Position numbers and translations under genes: made by a program | Notes under the pieces: generated by a model | Database searches by the model: none | What the model was told of the DNA's origin: nothing | The model's input: only the letters and a program-made list of their open reading frames with translations | Shown here: one piece after another, positions 51,401 to 64,000 of the stretch | Layout: every line of letters begins with the position of its first letter | Position numbering within the stretch: position 1 is the first letter of the stretch | DNA from: Echinococcus granulosus | Lineage: Eukaryota; Platyhelminthes; Cestoda; Cyclophyllidea; Taeniidae | Direction: 5' to 3' | NCBI RefSeq assembly: GCF_000524195.1 | Contig: NW_020170519.1 | Span: forward strand, 137,517-201,516 | Length of the DNA stretch: 64,000 nucleotides

Positions 51401-54400
51401 TAACAAATTTGCTGTTTAATGGAGAGCAAAGCTTTGGTTTCAATGCCACTGGGGCCGCTTCTTAAATGCCTCTGAGTCCTAATCTAAAGTATTTTTAGTT
51501 GTTATATTTTGCTGGGAATTTTTTTAATGAATACTGCAAACTCAACACTGATGTGTTTGTGACGAACAGTAAATGCCTTTAAACTGGTCTATTGTTAGGT
51601 CTTGGTCACTAGTGTAGCCTTTTTGCCTCTCATTGCTCTGCTTTCAGCTAAGAATTCAAAAAAATGTAAACTTGAATGTGCATCACGTTAGAATGGAGAA
51701 TGCAGTGTGGAGCTTGGATAGATTCTTTACACTTCAGTCTCTGTAGTTTGCATTTCTGTTTGGCGGAATAGCCTTCAAGCCATGTCGATAGCTTCAGTTC
51801 TTTTGTACGTCAGTAATATATCTACTGTCATACCACCATGACTTCGTAAGTCTTCAGCAAAAACTCGGGGCACCATGCTGATGGCAGCGGTGAGATTCCT
51901 ATCCTGAAGGACAACTACGCTTGTTTATTTTATTAGATGATGAGTCTTCAAGTGACCGAAGAAGAGTGCATGCTGTGGATGGAAATTCTGTTAAGACTTC
52001 TAGCGGAAAGGTTAAAAATGACGCCTACCTTCAGCAACCGTCTCAATCTCGTTTTCTGTGGAAATGGTATTAATAACTTAAATGACACCAGCCGTGAATC
52101 GCTTGGAAAACCTCCTTACAGAGGTGTCGACTCTACCTACATGAGGATATCAATTAAGGCACACGCGATATCCCCTCTAGAACTCAGATTGATATATGCA
52201 GCTGGAGGGCACTAAAGTGGCAACAAAATGGCAAAGCGACGTAGACCCAAAACCCATTCCCAACAGAACTATTTTACATTCCGTCTTTTATTAAGTGACT
52301 TTTCATATGTAAGGCTTTAATAGTTGGTTTAAATGTGCGTTTTGAGAGGCGGGAACCAAAATCCCCCCATATTGTGCTTCCCCTCAGTAACATGATCTCC
52401 GAGTATTTGTTTTGAGTATTTTATGCAGGAAATTCTTAAAAAAAATGAATGCGTAATCGATTCAAGTGGGAAAATTTGAAACTAATAACTTCGCTTTTAA
52501 AAGTCACTAAGGAGAAGCTGTGCTTCAAACTTTGTTTTATTTTTAAATAATACCTATCTTAGTTAAATGTTTACAATATCATTATCTTCCGGAAAGCATC
52601 AGAGTAAAACAGGAGCAAGAGGAAAGAAGAATGAATTGCAGAAGGTTTCTTCTCGCAACTGTTGCATACTACACTCAGAATGGCTGATCAATTCCATGAC
52701 AACCTTCTCCACTTGGCTACTGATGCAGATATCTCTGTTGGTAGCCACTGAGCATCGACTTTTAAAAAATTTTGAATGACAATCTGGTTCCTTGATTTTA
52801 TATAAAGATTGGTCTTTTGCTATTTGCTCATGGGGTATCAAGAAGCAGAGGTTTCCTAACTGAATGCATATTCACGAGAATCATCACTGGCATACTGCAG
52901 GAAAGGCGTCTTTGAAGCATTTACAACCTTTAGATGACTCACCGCGGCTGTGAGCCCCATTATTGTACCATATTCTGCTTGAAATTTCATCCTTTTATTC
53001 TCCACACACTGTCCCATGCAATCTTGATTTACATCGTCTAGACCGGCACACGACATGAGCTCTGGGTACTAGCAATAGGGTATTGCGTGCAGCACTGCCA
53101 CGGTTACATTCCTTTGTATGTTAACTGTTGGCCTCGTTATAACTCAAATGCACACTACACTTAATTCTACCTTATTTTCTCAGTGGTTTACAGCACAGTT
53201 TTTTACTCGGCCTCACCGTTTACACCCAAATGCTCCAACTCCTCCAAGCACCTGGGATCGGAGGCCTCCCAGGTAAGATTTGCGTCAGGAATGAGGTATT
53301 GTCCCCTTTTAGCCTCCGACACGCTTATTGCTCGTTTGGTGCCTTCCAACGCCTGCAGAGAGGTGCTTTGCAGCCTCAGTCGATAGCCGCAGGGGTCTTC
53401 CGCACTCGGCGACGAAAGCCCTTCAAGATCGTTGCGAGGCTGGTCCAAATCCTTCCTTGCTGCAGCATCAATCAGCGTGATATTCACTTCGGGAAGTGGA
53501 GATGTTGTGTTGGTTTCTAAACATCTGAAGAAAAATCAAAGTAGCTAAAAGTCTCTCATAAAAAGGTTAGGATATCTTAATAGAACCAACCTACATCCTG
53601 CTTGCATGTGTTAGCTTTTAATGATATAACACCAATTAGATCAACTTTCCCCACGAAGAGAGCTGATACGATAAAGTAGAACGGCCTCTGGAAATATCCC
53701 CCATTTCCGTCAAACATGCCAACTTTAATGCGTGGGAGATTGCATACAAGTATGTGTGTATGTAAAGCTCATCTCACAAGAACTCCTGGTAAGCTTACAT
53801 GCAACCGTGTGTAGATTCCAAAAGCTGCACTATATTCCTTTTTAAGAAAAGTTAAATTGTAAATTACTTTCACAGATGAATGAGTTAATGTACCGAGACC
53901 GCCTTTTCCTCCCCTTCTTAAACAAACCCAACTTATAGTTCATTTTCAGTGAAAAGTAGACCACTTTAAGGAATGATTGAAGTAAACGCAAATTGAGGAT
54001 GAAAAGAGGAGGCTCATGAGTTACCTTTGTATCCAATTCTTTAAACTAATACAGAATAATTTTGTGGGCGCTTTTATTTTGTCGTGCACATAGACGATAA
54101 CATCAGCAACGCCCTTTTTGGTAAGATGGAATTTCATGCAGTATTTTATGCCCTATGCACACCTAAAATACCATAATACGCATTCATTTAAAGTAAATTT
54201 TGTTTTTGGTGCCCCATTAAAAAGTCTATGCACATTGCTGCATTACATTTGTTAGGGTAAGTGCGGGTTTATTTGCTGCATTGCCTTGCTGAAATTTTCG
54301 CCCCTGTTCCATATATCTCTCGGCTTAAACAAGAATTAAACGATTACCATTTTGAACAGCCTATTTCGGTGCCTCGAAAAATCGGACGTGCAGAGTTCTA

Positions 54401-57400
54401 AGGATCGAGCTCATAAAGAAAGACTTTCTTTTAACTATTCGCCTAAAATTTTCAATAAGCTACAGGAATGTAATGGTAAATTTTGCTAGTAATGTTGTTG
54501 TCCCTGAAAAAAAGCTTTAGATTGCATGATCGAACAAAAAATACGCAAATGCATTACCAATGTATGCTTTGGGCTAGTCTATTGGAAATATTACGTGTTG
54601 AAAAGAATCGCAGTATTATCAGTTGAAGAAGTCTTACTGGAAATATCAAGTTCTATGTAGGTTCTCTAAAGGTGTTCCTCAATGTTTGGGTCATTTTTTT
54701 TCTTTAAATTTGCCAAGGAGAAATCACGTCAGCGACTCGTTAATAAACATACAGAAAAGGCAAACACTTGCTTTTGGGTCAAATATTTGTTCCGCAATTG
54801 TTTTCTCCACGATCGTAAGTAATTCAATGCCATTAACACCAATGCCAAGCTTCGGGGGTTCCTTTTGCATAGTTTCACATTTTACTAACGTTACCAAGAG
54901 GTCATTTTACTTAACATGAGACTATGAAACCGCTCACTGGATATAACTCGCCAGACGCAAAGTCACCGACGGAACACCATCCAGGTTGACCACATTCAGT
55001 TGCTGCAGGACACTGCTCACTTGTGCCGCTTGCAAGCTGACCATTCGAATGCCACGAAAGGGTAGCTCCCAGGTAAGCTTTGTGGAAGGAGTCAGGAGGT
55101 GGAGCGCCTCCTGATTCAAAGTGAGGCGAGGTTTACAGTCAATTAAGCACTCGATTGTGGTCGGTTTCAACACTGTCCCGTACAATAAGCTCATATCTGC
55201 AATCTGACCCTAAAGAAGTGGAATGTTTAATGTGTTAATCCGGCATCCAGCTATTGTGGAGCATTAAAATTAGAAAATTTTTTAAGTAAAATGTTTAGGA
55301 GTGTGATTTTAGCTACATTACTAAGGTGGTGATTTAATCGTAATCGCAAATCAGCAACTACCACCGAAATCGCCAGAATTTTCTCGGGGATTAAAAACAT
55401 GCCTTGCTCACAGTTCATGTAGTTCTACTTTCTACTTCTGAGGGTGTGGATGTAAAAGAATATGCCAGAGAAAGTTGATGATATTCAAAACGGGATGGGG
55501 AGTTATTTACCTCAGTTAGGGATGCTGCTGTGCTGACTATTTTTGACCTCGTGGTGCAGCTTTGACTCAATTCATGCTTTTTAAACCAAATGCAATTTTG
55601 GAGTGATTAATGAATATTTTTGCACTTTCTATTAGCTGAAGTAGACCAGGGTTGTAAGAAGTGGAGGAACGACAATTTTTTGTAGGTTTATAGGGATTAA
55701 GCACACGATTCTGCCTTTAAAGTAACTTTATCTTCAATTTTAGACTTGTGCAAAGATTTTTGAAGAGCCTACCTTCAGTCATGCAAAACTTACTCCCCTG
55801 ATGGGCGACACTTAAAGGTGGCTAATATTGTCAAAGAGACACTTGGAAGGACGAATTACACACTTCAAGTTTGACAATTTGAATCGAAGTATTTTCAGTA
55901 CTGCATTAATTTTCACCTACCTTTTGAAACGAATCATCAAGAATGTTGTCAAGTGGAAGAAAAATAATCTTTTAAATCAAAAAATGGATAGAAAGTAAGA
56001 TACCTTAAAGATATGCGAGAATTTCTCTGGATTAGAAGCAGACCATGCAGCTCCAATGATAGCGAGTGACTGGCCCTCGGGTGAATCGTCCGCAAAAGTC
56101 GGAGGAACATTCAGGATCGGTCCTGATGAAATCTTTTCAAGTTCATCTCTGCTCAGAAATATCCCCACCTTTGGGCAAACAGGAAACACAAAGTCTACTA
56201 CTTTTAAACGCCAGAAATTTTGAGACTTAATGTGTTAGACTTGTCCAACGAATTTGCCATTTGTTAGTCTAGCTCTAGAATTTAAAAATTAACTGTTCCC
56301 TGAATGTTAAATGAGGTGGTTAAAAGGCTGTTTGAGCATTCTCAAAGTTGACAATTTAAAGAGATGAAAGCAGATTTGCTAATGTCCTTCTACGAAATAA
56401 AATAAAGGCTTATATCCATTTCTTTTCGGGAAGTCAGGAAAGGTCTTTTTCAAGAAATATGGATGGAATTTAACTTCAGTAGACCCTATCAACTCATGAG
56501 GAACTCACACTTTGTTCTTTTCCTTTCGATTGGTAGTTGATTGTCATTAGGACCCATTCCTCCTCAACAATGTGCGAGCTCGACGAGAATGTCCATGAAG
56601 TAGACGGAAGATTGGAAAACTTTTTCAGGCAAACAATTATGTCTCTTCCCCTTTTAGAGATCGTCAAAGTAGAGACTTTGTAGTCTAGAACAACACCGAT
56701 TTAGCGTACCCAGCATAGACATCACTAAATTTGTAGCAGTCTCGTACCATTAGAACAATCATTTGGCTGGGCATCTAGCTTGGTTCACTAATCATAGTGG
56801 TGTACTACTCGGGTTGCTTGTTTAACTTTACGCAGGCACTGAGGAGCACGGCCATTGTACTTCCGCCAGGCGACATGGCCTTCGGGCCTTGCCAGTAGCC
56901 CCTCAGCCGCTTCGTACACTGATATTACATACTCTGCCCCAGCATTATGTCTTATTTCGTCGTCAAGGTAGTCTTGACATGTCACAGTAGTACCCCTGAA
57001 TTTCAAGGTCTTTCTAATTAGATGGACCCAAAAAAACCTTCCTTTAAGCACAGAAAAGGGCTATAAATTTACATTAAATGATCAGTGTTAAATAAAAATC
57101 AACTAATTAAATGAGTTCGATAGCATATACGATCTGGTACTTGCCAAATTCAAAACGCTTTCCCGAAACTACGTAATATACTTATCAAAAGATCGCTAGA
57201 TTTTACAATTATTTTGGGGTGCAAATCTCGCGCTTCTGGATGCAGTCCAAGATTAACTGCGTCATTTCGGAAGGTCATTTTATCCAGCGCTCAAAATCAA
57301 AGGCCCCAAACGTAGAAGAGCCTACCGAAAATATTTTTGCCGTAGAACAGGACCTCAATTGGAATGTCACCAGGTATGTTGGGAGGTAGGTGCGGGTACT

Positions 57401-60400
57401 GGCGAATCCAAAAGAAGAGGGAAAATTGGAGATTATTTTCACCATCCTCCGACCCGCGTAGATCAGACGCTTGAATTAGCTGATCAGTTACGTTAAGCGG
57501 AGACTTGCTAGAGTAAAGGCGTTTTGTGTCGGCCATGAGTTTTGTCAGAGCTGAATGTTTTGATCGCAGGCCTAAAAAAAAGTGTGAAAGTATATGTGCA
57601 GAGCAAAAATACCCTTTTGTCGCCTATCTTGGAATAGTTTGCCGTTAAGCATGAGTAAATCCGCTCGTTAAAGTCGAATTTAAACAACAAAGTTGGCTCT
57701 TTGTTCCAGTTCAATTAGGAAGCCACAAATAAAGGCAAAATTCAGCTCGTTCTGCAAGTTGAGCTTTTGTTTAGGTAAAGTTAAGTTGGGTAAAAGTATC
57801 GAATCTTACACCAAAATAGTTGTTGGATCAAAAAAGTGGTATTGGGAATTAGGCTGGAAAAAAACGCATTCCCTCTCCAAGCTGTCATCGAATAATGGTC
57901 ATCACTTTCTCTACTAATGTCCCAGGGGAAAAGCATCTAGAGCAGGCCCCACCCTTTTTGCTCATCTTTTGAATATAATACGCATTCTTTTTGCCTTTCC
58001 AAACTAATTCAAATTTTGTTTCATAATTAGCTGTGTCACTTCTATGTGATGTGCAGTCCATGTAAGGAAATCAAGTCAGCACACATATGCAGCGCTATGG
58101 GATGATGTGTCACTGTTTTTAGCTACTTTTTTTCGCAAAAGCAAAATTCTACCAAAATTGGCTAAATCATAAAGGAGCAGTGAACCCCACTTAGAGGCTG
58201 TCTTAAAACTTCTTTGTCGTTGTGCACTGAAGCGCAATAAACCATGGCTCGTTGTTGGCAAAAAGTACGGCACTTGATCTTCTCATTATAAGGTCCAAAA
58301 AATGTCACCAAGAATATTGAATCTGAAGCCTCATTTCGGTGGAATTAAGTGAAGAAGGTTGAAGTTGGCCCTAACAATGTTTAAAGTGACTAGATATGAG
58401 CTTTTTGAAAATCCTCCTCCTCGTCTTGGAGCAATAAACCGCAGTGTTGCAATAGAAAGGCGACAGTATAAGATTAGAACGTGATCAAGTTGAGCTACTG
58501 ATATTTCAAACCTTCAAATTCAATCGCCTGATTGATGCTACTCAAGCTCTGTGTAGCAGAACACTACCACTAATTGCTCCTTATGGATGAAAGATTCGAT
58601 TACGAAAAGACAAAATGTCAATTGATTCTGCAGTTCTTTATGCACCAGTAATGGGGTGTTTGTGTGGCAGTAAGAATGTGGGCTCAAAAGTTCTTGCTGC
58701 GCAGTTCTCCTGCGCCGTACATCAATGGCGACACAGTCAATAAAGCGAGATTGTAACCAAGCTGGTTATACAATAAAATCACGCAACTTTAAACTCAGTT
58801 TATCAAAGGTTTGATAACCTTGTTGGTAAAGTGCTCTCATAGTTTGACAGGGCCGACTTTTTTGGAATCCGTGGTTCGCAAACGGATTTCCCCTATTCAA
58901 GTGATTTAAAATTCATCTAATCATGCACTGGATTCTCCTTTTTTGATTAGTTAACGCAAAACTTGGAAATGTTTATCCAATTTACACAAAACTCTTGGAA
59001 AAGAGTCCTATAACGAAAAGTGGAACCTTTTTATTGCCTAAATGCTTGATGATGAGGTCAACACTTTAGACATCCTTCGTTTTTAACGCTTTTACTGAAA
59101 ATAACTTAGGTGGAAAAGCGCAAAAAGATTATGACAAAATTCTTCACTTTTTTGCCAAGACTAACCCCTTCTGACTTCTGCACGACAATAAAATAGACAG
59201 TTAGTTACATTTTTGATTTTCAAGGACTATGGAGGGTAAATTTCAAGTCCCTCTTTATAATAAAAGCAGAAAATATCTACCGCATTTTCGAAGTCGGTAT
59301 TGGTCCAGCGGACACGGTTGAGCATTCCCAGCCAAAACCGCTGGTTTCTCGTAAAGCAACTCGACTATTGCCTCTGCACCAGTTACTGTACAACTGAGAC
59401 TGGGTAGGACTTGCAAGACTGCAGAATTTTGCAGGTCTGGGTCCTCAGAACAGTCTTCGAGGCCTGCACTTGCCAATGGCCTCAGGTCCTCTCCCTTGTG
59501 CTCAAAGATTGGTGAAATGCCTATGTAGTGGAGAGCAATATATAAAAGTTCCGATGAATTTTTTCGTAGTTGGGAATGAGATCTTGACAGATAGTTTGAC
59601 TACAATGGACTCCCATTAATTATAAAAAAGTGTGTATATATACGAATCAAATTTCTGGAGCAAATTTAGTCAGTCTAGTGGAAATCTCGTTCCCACAGTC
59701 ATCGGGCGACAGATAGTAGAAAAGGCAAAGATTTATGGATCTAGGGTGAGAGATAAACGCCAATTCTAGGCGCGAAACGCACGCTATCAGATCCACTAAC
59801 CGTATCACAGGCGTCATAAAAAAGGCGGTCGTGATTAAGGCACCTTAATTGGCCTTTTATATGTCCCCAAGACCGTGGTCGGAAAAAATACCCGCAAACC
59901 CATCTCCAAACAGGGACGAGGGTGCAGTCAACTCTAATAATGAATCGTCGAATACTGCTATCTTAAAATTTGGTGGCACCGAAGTTCTCAGCTTACTAAC
60001 ATGTTATCTGCGTACATTGTCCGTGTTAAGAAACACTTCGAGATCGCGTAGTAATATTATCCGTCTTTCTGGAGTGTTTCTTATAAGTAATCTTTATAGA
60101 CTTATACTGAAAAGGAGCACTTTCGAAGCATAATAGTAAAAAAGTTAAATTTTATCAGACCATTAGGCGATTAATTTGCCATCGCTAAATTAATGACTTT
60201 AGCTTTTGAACAGGCGAGAATTTCAGTAGTATCACTAACTCAGAGGGACAGGTTACTTATGATATACACAAAATAGGATGAGTAGAAGTTTAAAAACGAG
60301 AAAGTAGAATTATATCCTATGTTTGCCTAAGAACTCAAGAATTCATAAGAAGAGTTAGCTGTTGAAGGGTAAAAAATCTTATTGACATTTAATCGGTACT

Positions 60401-62303
60401 ATAGGAACCAGATGTTGCCTCTCGCCTCCTTTACATATTTCTCCGCCAATTAATTTATAAGGTTTTATACGGTTTCTCACGAAGGCTATTCATCGCACTT
60501 ACTCTTACAAGCATACGAAGCGCTTCATCGTAGAAATAATCGTATTGTTTTCATTAATCACTTGAGTTAATATTCAGCTTTTTGGGTCACTTAGGTAACA
60601 ATTAAGCAAAAAAGGAAAAACGACTAGGTATTCATTCTAATTGTTGTTTTACACAATACTTGTCGGGCGATATTTCATTCAACGTACCAGTCCATTGTGG
60701 TGAACAGTACGATATGATGATAAGAGCGGGAACTGAGGATAAAGGCAGTTCGTGATTGGACAACGCCCTCACTTGTAGGGTACTTATCGTTCCCGATTCA
60801 GCATCAAAACTTGTATCGCGAATTCGCAAAGCACCTAAAGAAAAAAGCGTTAAACAATGCTTGTACGTGTAGTTCAGCCATTCATAAATTGGGGTTGGAG
60901 ATAAAAGACAAGTGGCTCTGTTTATCCTTCTAAGAAATGCACACTAATATTTAAGGAATTGTTTAAGCTCTTCCGATCTTTAGGGGCCATAAAAAATGTG
61001 TTGAATGGAATAATTGTACAATTAAATCGGATTTAAGTAGAGTAAAAATTAATCAGTGGTGTTCTAAAATAAAGTCTGTTCAATACAGTTTGCAAAACAG
61101 TGTCACTTTTTTCTTTTAGATAGCTATCATAAACTTTCCTACACAAACTGTTAGCAAATAGAAGGCATACCTCAAAAAAGGAGTATTAATTAAAAAGATA
61201 ACAGAACCATGGCTAAAGGCAGCGTCATTTTTCAAAAATCATTTTATTTTGTTTTAAAACTGCTGTTTTTATCTGTTAAATCCATAACACAAAACTGAAA
61301 AATAAACCGAGTTCATGGACCCAACTGTTAGTGATGTAATGAAGTAAAATCATGCCACATTCAAATGCGTTCAGTTACCTGTTTCGTCAACCAAAAAGTG
61401 AGAACTCTCGCTACCTTCAACACTAAAGTTAGAAATGGAGAAGTTTATGGGTGCAATTGCAAATTCAGAAAGATTCGCCAATGTGGTAAAGGGCGTTAAA
61501 TGTGTTGGTACTTTCACGCAAAACACTGGCTTAGTCCATTTTGGGTGATTTGGTTTAGCAACCTAAAATACAACAAACAAAAAGTAGTGCTGTAGCAAGA
61601 AAATGTTACTCATAAAGTACATTGGATATTTAAAGAGGCAAACCAATGATTACCCTTGCCAAAATAACTTACTAAATTTAAGCTGAACGTCAAAATCCCA
61701 TTAAGAAAATACTTTAAAATTCACAATAAACAGCACGCTAGTATAAGTACCAAATTAAATTAAAGCACTGCATCTATTATTTTGCGAACTGACGTATATA
61801 TAAAGAGGCCTTTTGGGGGAAAGAGATGGAGGTTCTTGACAAGTAGCTGCTTGAATTTGAAAGGTCAATCCATCAAGTTCTTCGGTTCCATTCGCACTTA
61901 TAGTAATTTCATATGCATCTGATGTGTTCTTCGAAGGACCCAGTCTTAGAGACAGGGATGGTGGTTCAACATGAAATCCGCATATGGAAAGGTCTGAAAA
62001 AATATGCTCTAAAGCGTCCTTAAAATTGTCATAATTGCAAGCAAATTCCCCTAAACTCTTGAAAGATTATCGTTAACTAAGTGGTGTTAAAAATTTCTAC
62101 TTATATATTAAGCACAAATCACCTTGTTGAAGCGAGAGTCGCAACGGTGGGTACACTGATATAGTAGAGCCGCTCGACTCAAGAAATGCCAAAATTTCGT
62201 TCGTCTCGCCAGCCAAAATATTCCACTTTAAAAGACCTTGAGACGAGTGACATAAAGTGATACTCCAGATTGTCAGAAGGCATGCGTATTTAAAAGCAAT
62301 CAT
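48459..62303 (-). CDS. CLSTN: calsyntenin, complete 15-exon gene (copy 2)
   Basis: Same gene as at 4086-17930, shifted by 44373. Exons run 62303-62123, 61993-61794, 61562-61379, 60834-60655, 59520-59281, 57571-57326, 56684-56509, 56168-56004, 55209-54938, 53524-53217, 53061-52969, 51090-50771, 50008-49880, 49212-48787 and 48635-48459. Introns as well as exons are identical to copy 1. A true paralog would be expected to differ at least in introns, so this is probably the same locus seen twice, or else an extremely recent duplication. Function and domain order are as given for copy 1. Confidence 0.88.
51743..52308. repeat. dispersed repeat member 3, second copy
   Basis: Identical to the intronic member at 7370-7935, in the same calsyntenin intron of copy 2. 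Confidence 0.55.
56794..56998. repeat. dispersed repeat member 4, second copy
   Basis: Identical to the intronic member at 12421-12625, between exons 6 and 7 of calsyntenin copy 2. Confidence 0.6.
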
Positions 62304-62992
62304 ATTAGCTCTGGGTTATTATAATATGATCGCTTCTAAGGTTGGACTGAATTAAGCCTGATTTGTCCGTTAAAACAAACCAAAATTTGTGTAACAAGCA
62401 AATTTATTTGTGCTGATTCTTTTTTATGCAGGCTTGCTTATAAAAGCTAAAAATTAGGAAAACGCTTTTTTAATGTTAGAGACAAAGTGCAAGTTCCGTA
62501 GAAGAATGGTGAGTGGCTAATTTAAGATGACTAAAATTGGCAGCACATCCACTCATTTCGTGTCATTAGTTTGAATAAAAAGTCTTGCCTTCCTGGTTTC
62601 TAGTGTGCAGGAAAAGTGTCACTAAAGTGAGCATTATAATTCCGTACTAAGTGCAGGAACTTGCCCAATTTTCTCATTTATCACTTATTGCAAGAATTTG
62701 ATCAGAAATTTGATGAGTTTTTTTTCTAGGGCTTGGATAAACTTTAAAATGTCACTGATGCAAAGGGCGAAACCTTACACATATTATGTGGAAATCACTT
62801 GATGCCTTACCCACACCTTTCATCAACGACGCAATATTAATTGGCTCACAGAAGCCTAAACCCCCATTGATAATGTTTTCATTAACCTATTGACACTCTC
62901 AGAGCTTTTTATGCCCTTGGACACCAAAATGCTACGGAATTTTGACCAGCATGGCGGCTTGCATCACCGACTACGGCGTCTGGCGTCCAACC

Positions 62993-63022
62993 GCCCTCCT
63001 TCCCCCCCTCCTCCCCTACCCC
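62993..63022 (-). promoter_or_regulatory. G-rich tract, second copy
   Basis: Identical to the tract at 18620-18649, with four G-runs on the minus strand upstream of the second calsyntenin copy. Confidence 0.4.
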
Positions 63023-63322
63023 AAACAGCCAGAATGCATGGCTAAAGCATAACAAACTCGGTACATTCTCGATCAACACTCCTCACCTATTTATTCCTCC
63101 TCTGATATTAGATAAATCTACGCTTAACAATAATGCTTATGTACATATGTACGCACACACACAAGGGCGGGGACAAGAAAAGTTCACAGTCAGAAGCAGA
63201 GGCAGAACTTTTGAAACAGGCGCGCACAAAACTACAGACAGGAGGGAAAAAATAGATCAGAAATAAGGATGGGAATGACGCCTGTGTGCGCGGGTGTACA
63301 CTCTAGGCAATTTAAAAGAGAA

Positions 63323-63730
63323 CTACAAATCATCACCAGCGGCAAAAGGAGACCGCCTCCGTTGTTGCTGTTGTTGTTCGGAGAGCAACTGGACAGCCTC
63401 CTCGTAGAGCGGAGGCAGGCCAACGCTGGAACCGGAAGTGCAGGACGAGGTCACACTACCTCCGTCAGCCTCCGCCTCCTTCGCTCCTGTTCGATTGCCG
63501 AGGTGGGCGACGGATGCAGCCATTTCCTGCAAAGTCGCCTCCGCCTCGGCGGATGAGAGACGTCCGCTTGTGGCATAGGTAACAGCGCTAGTGACGGATG
63601 CGACAGCGGTGGTGGTGGCAGAGGTAGCAGCGCTACCAGAAGACGCAGTAGTTGCCGTTGTCGCCGTGCCCGAAGATCCACTCGTTGTATTCGACGGTGA
63701 TATGGAGGTATTTCGCGCACTATTACGACT
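63323..63730 (-). CDS. last exon of the unidentified PPxY-tail gene, second copy
   Basis: Identical to the exon at 18950-19357: acceptor, 135-codon phase-0 frame, PPLY motif, glutamine run and TAG stop. Only about 270 bases follow before the window ends, so upstream exons of this copy cannot be seen. Confidence 0.6.
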   Translation of the reverse strand, partial: SRNSARNTSISPSNTTSGSSGTATTATTASSGSAATSATTTAVASVTSAVTYATSGRLSSAEAEATLQEMAASVAHLGNRTGAKEAEADGGSVTSSCTSGSSVGLPPLYEEAVQLLSEQQQQQRRRSPFAAGDDL

Positions 63731-64000
63731 CTAAAAATGATACATATCCGTAATCCAACCGGTTGATACAGGAAAATTTTAAATTAATTACCGAAGACAC
63801 CAGGTTCAATATTATGCCGTAAGAAAACTATGTAATGCCCAGGGCCGCAGGACTCCGCGATTCGGTTTCGTTTATGTCCACAGTCACTCAGTCCCACAGC
63901 AAATTATTAATAAAAACTGTGTAACAGTAGAGCTCACTACGTCATCGGTGATAAATAAGGAGAGCTAGCAATTGCACGACTCCATTTTCTTTAAAACATA

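Larger units (their letters stand above)
44374..64000. repeat. 19.6-kb perfect direct repeat, second copy
   Basis: This is the second copy of bases 1-19627. The junction at 44373/44374 is abrupt: single-copy sequence ending in ggtaccattct is followed at once by the sequence that opens the window (gtgttgcaaaaagg). No target-site duplication, terminal inverted repeat or transposon end is visible at the junction. Features in this copy should be treated as the same loci as in copy 1 unless read depth shows otherwise. Confidence 0.97.

Noticed and set aside
48459..62303. Second calsyntenin as an independent paralog
   Set aside because: Introns and flanks are identical to copy 1, so the data support one locus seen twice or an extremely recent duplication rather than a diverged paralog.
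1..64000. tRNA genes, rRNA genes, CRISPR arrays, bacterial operons
   Set aside because: No cloverleaf with both internal promoter boxes, no rRNA landmarks and no regularly spaced short repeats were seen. The gene structure is eukaryotic.

Overview
This is AT-rich, intron-rich animal nuclear DNA. The two recognisable genes are both metazoan: a calsyntenin, which is a cadherin-superfamily membrane protein of neurons and secretory cells, and a Rac-like Rho-family GTPase. Both are divided by introns of about 0.1-2 kb with GT-AG borders, and both diverge strongly from vertebrate and insect relatives. A fast-evolving lophotrochozoan such as a flatworm (cestode-like) would fit, but nothing in the sequence proves the phylum.

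The main structural fact is that bases 1-19627 recur at 44374-64000 with an offset of exactly 44373. Every reading frame compared is identical in the two copies. The window is therefore A (19.6 kb), then B (24.7 kb, single copy), then A again. The repeat starts at the first base and runs to the last base. That is what a 44,373-bp contig or circle read past its end would give, and is more likely than a recent tandem duplication.

Layout, with all recognised genes on the minus strand. Copy A (1-19627) holds a decayed-repeat region (about 2.1-3.1 kb), then the complete 15-exon calsyntenin gene (coding 17930 down to 4086, 1098 residues). About 1 kb upstream of it lies the last exon of an unidentified gene (18950-19357) encoding a Ser/Thr/Ala-rich tail with a PPxY motif. 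Region B (19628-44373) is mostly gene-poor DNA with members of a dispersed repeat family and a fossil retroelement. It also holds a possible small secreted or membrane-anchored protein (35142-35520) and an intact three-exon Rho-like gene (43498 down to 39887) whose nucleotide-binding motifs are degenerate. Copy A' (44374-64000) repeats copy A.

The genes do not form an operon or pathway. The calsyntenin keeps the family layout (signal peptide, cadherin-like repeats, laminin-G-like region, membrane helix, acidic tail) but lacks the consensus tryptophan-acidic kinesin-light-chain motifs. The Rho protein has replaced residues equivalent to Rac Gly12, Ala59, Gln61 and the TKxD motif, and it has no CAAX box. 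I read it as an atypical, probably hydrolysis-deficient, Rho-like protein.
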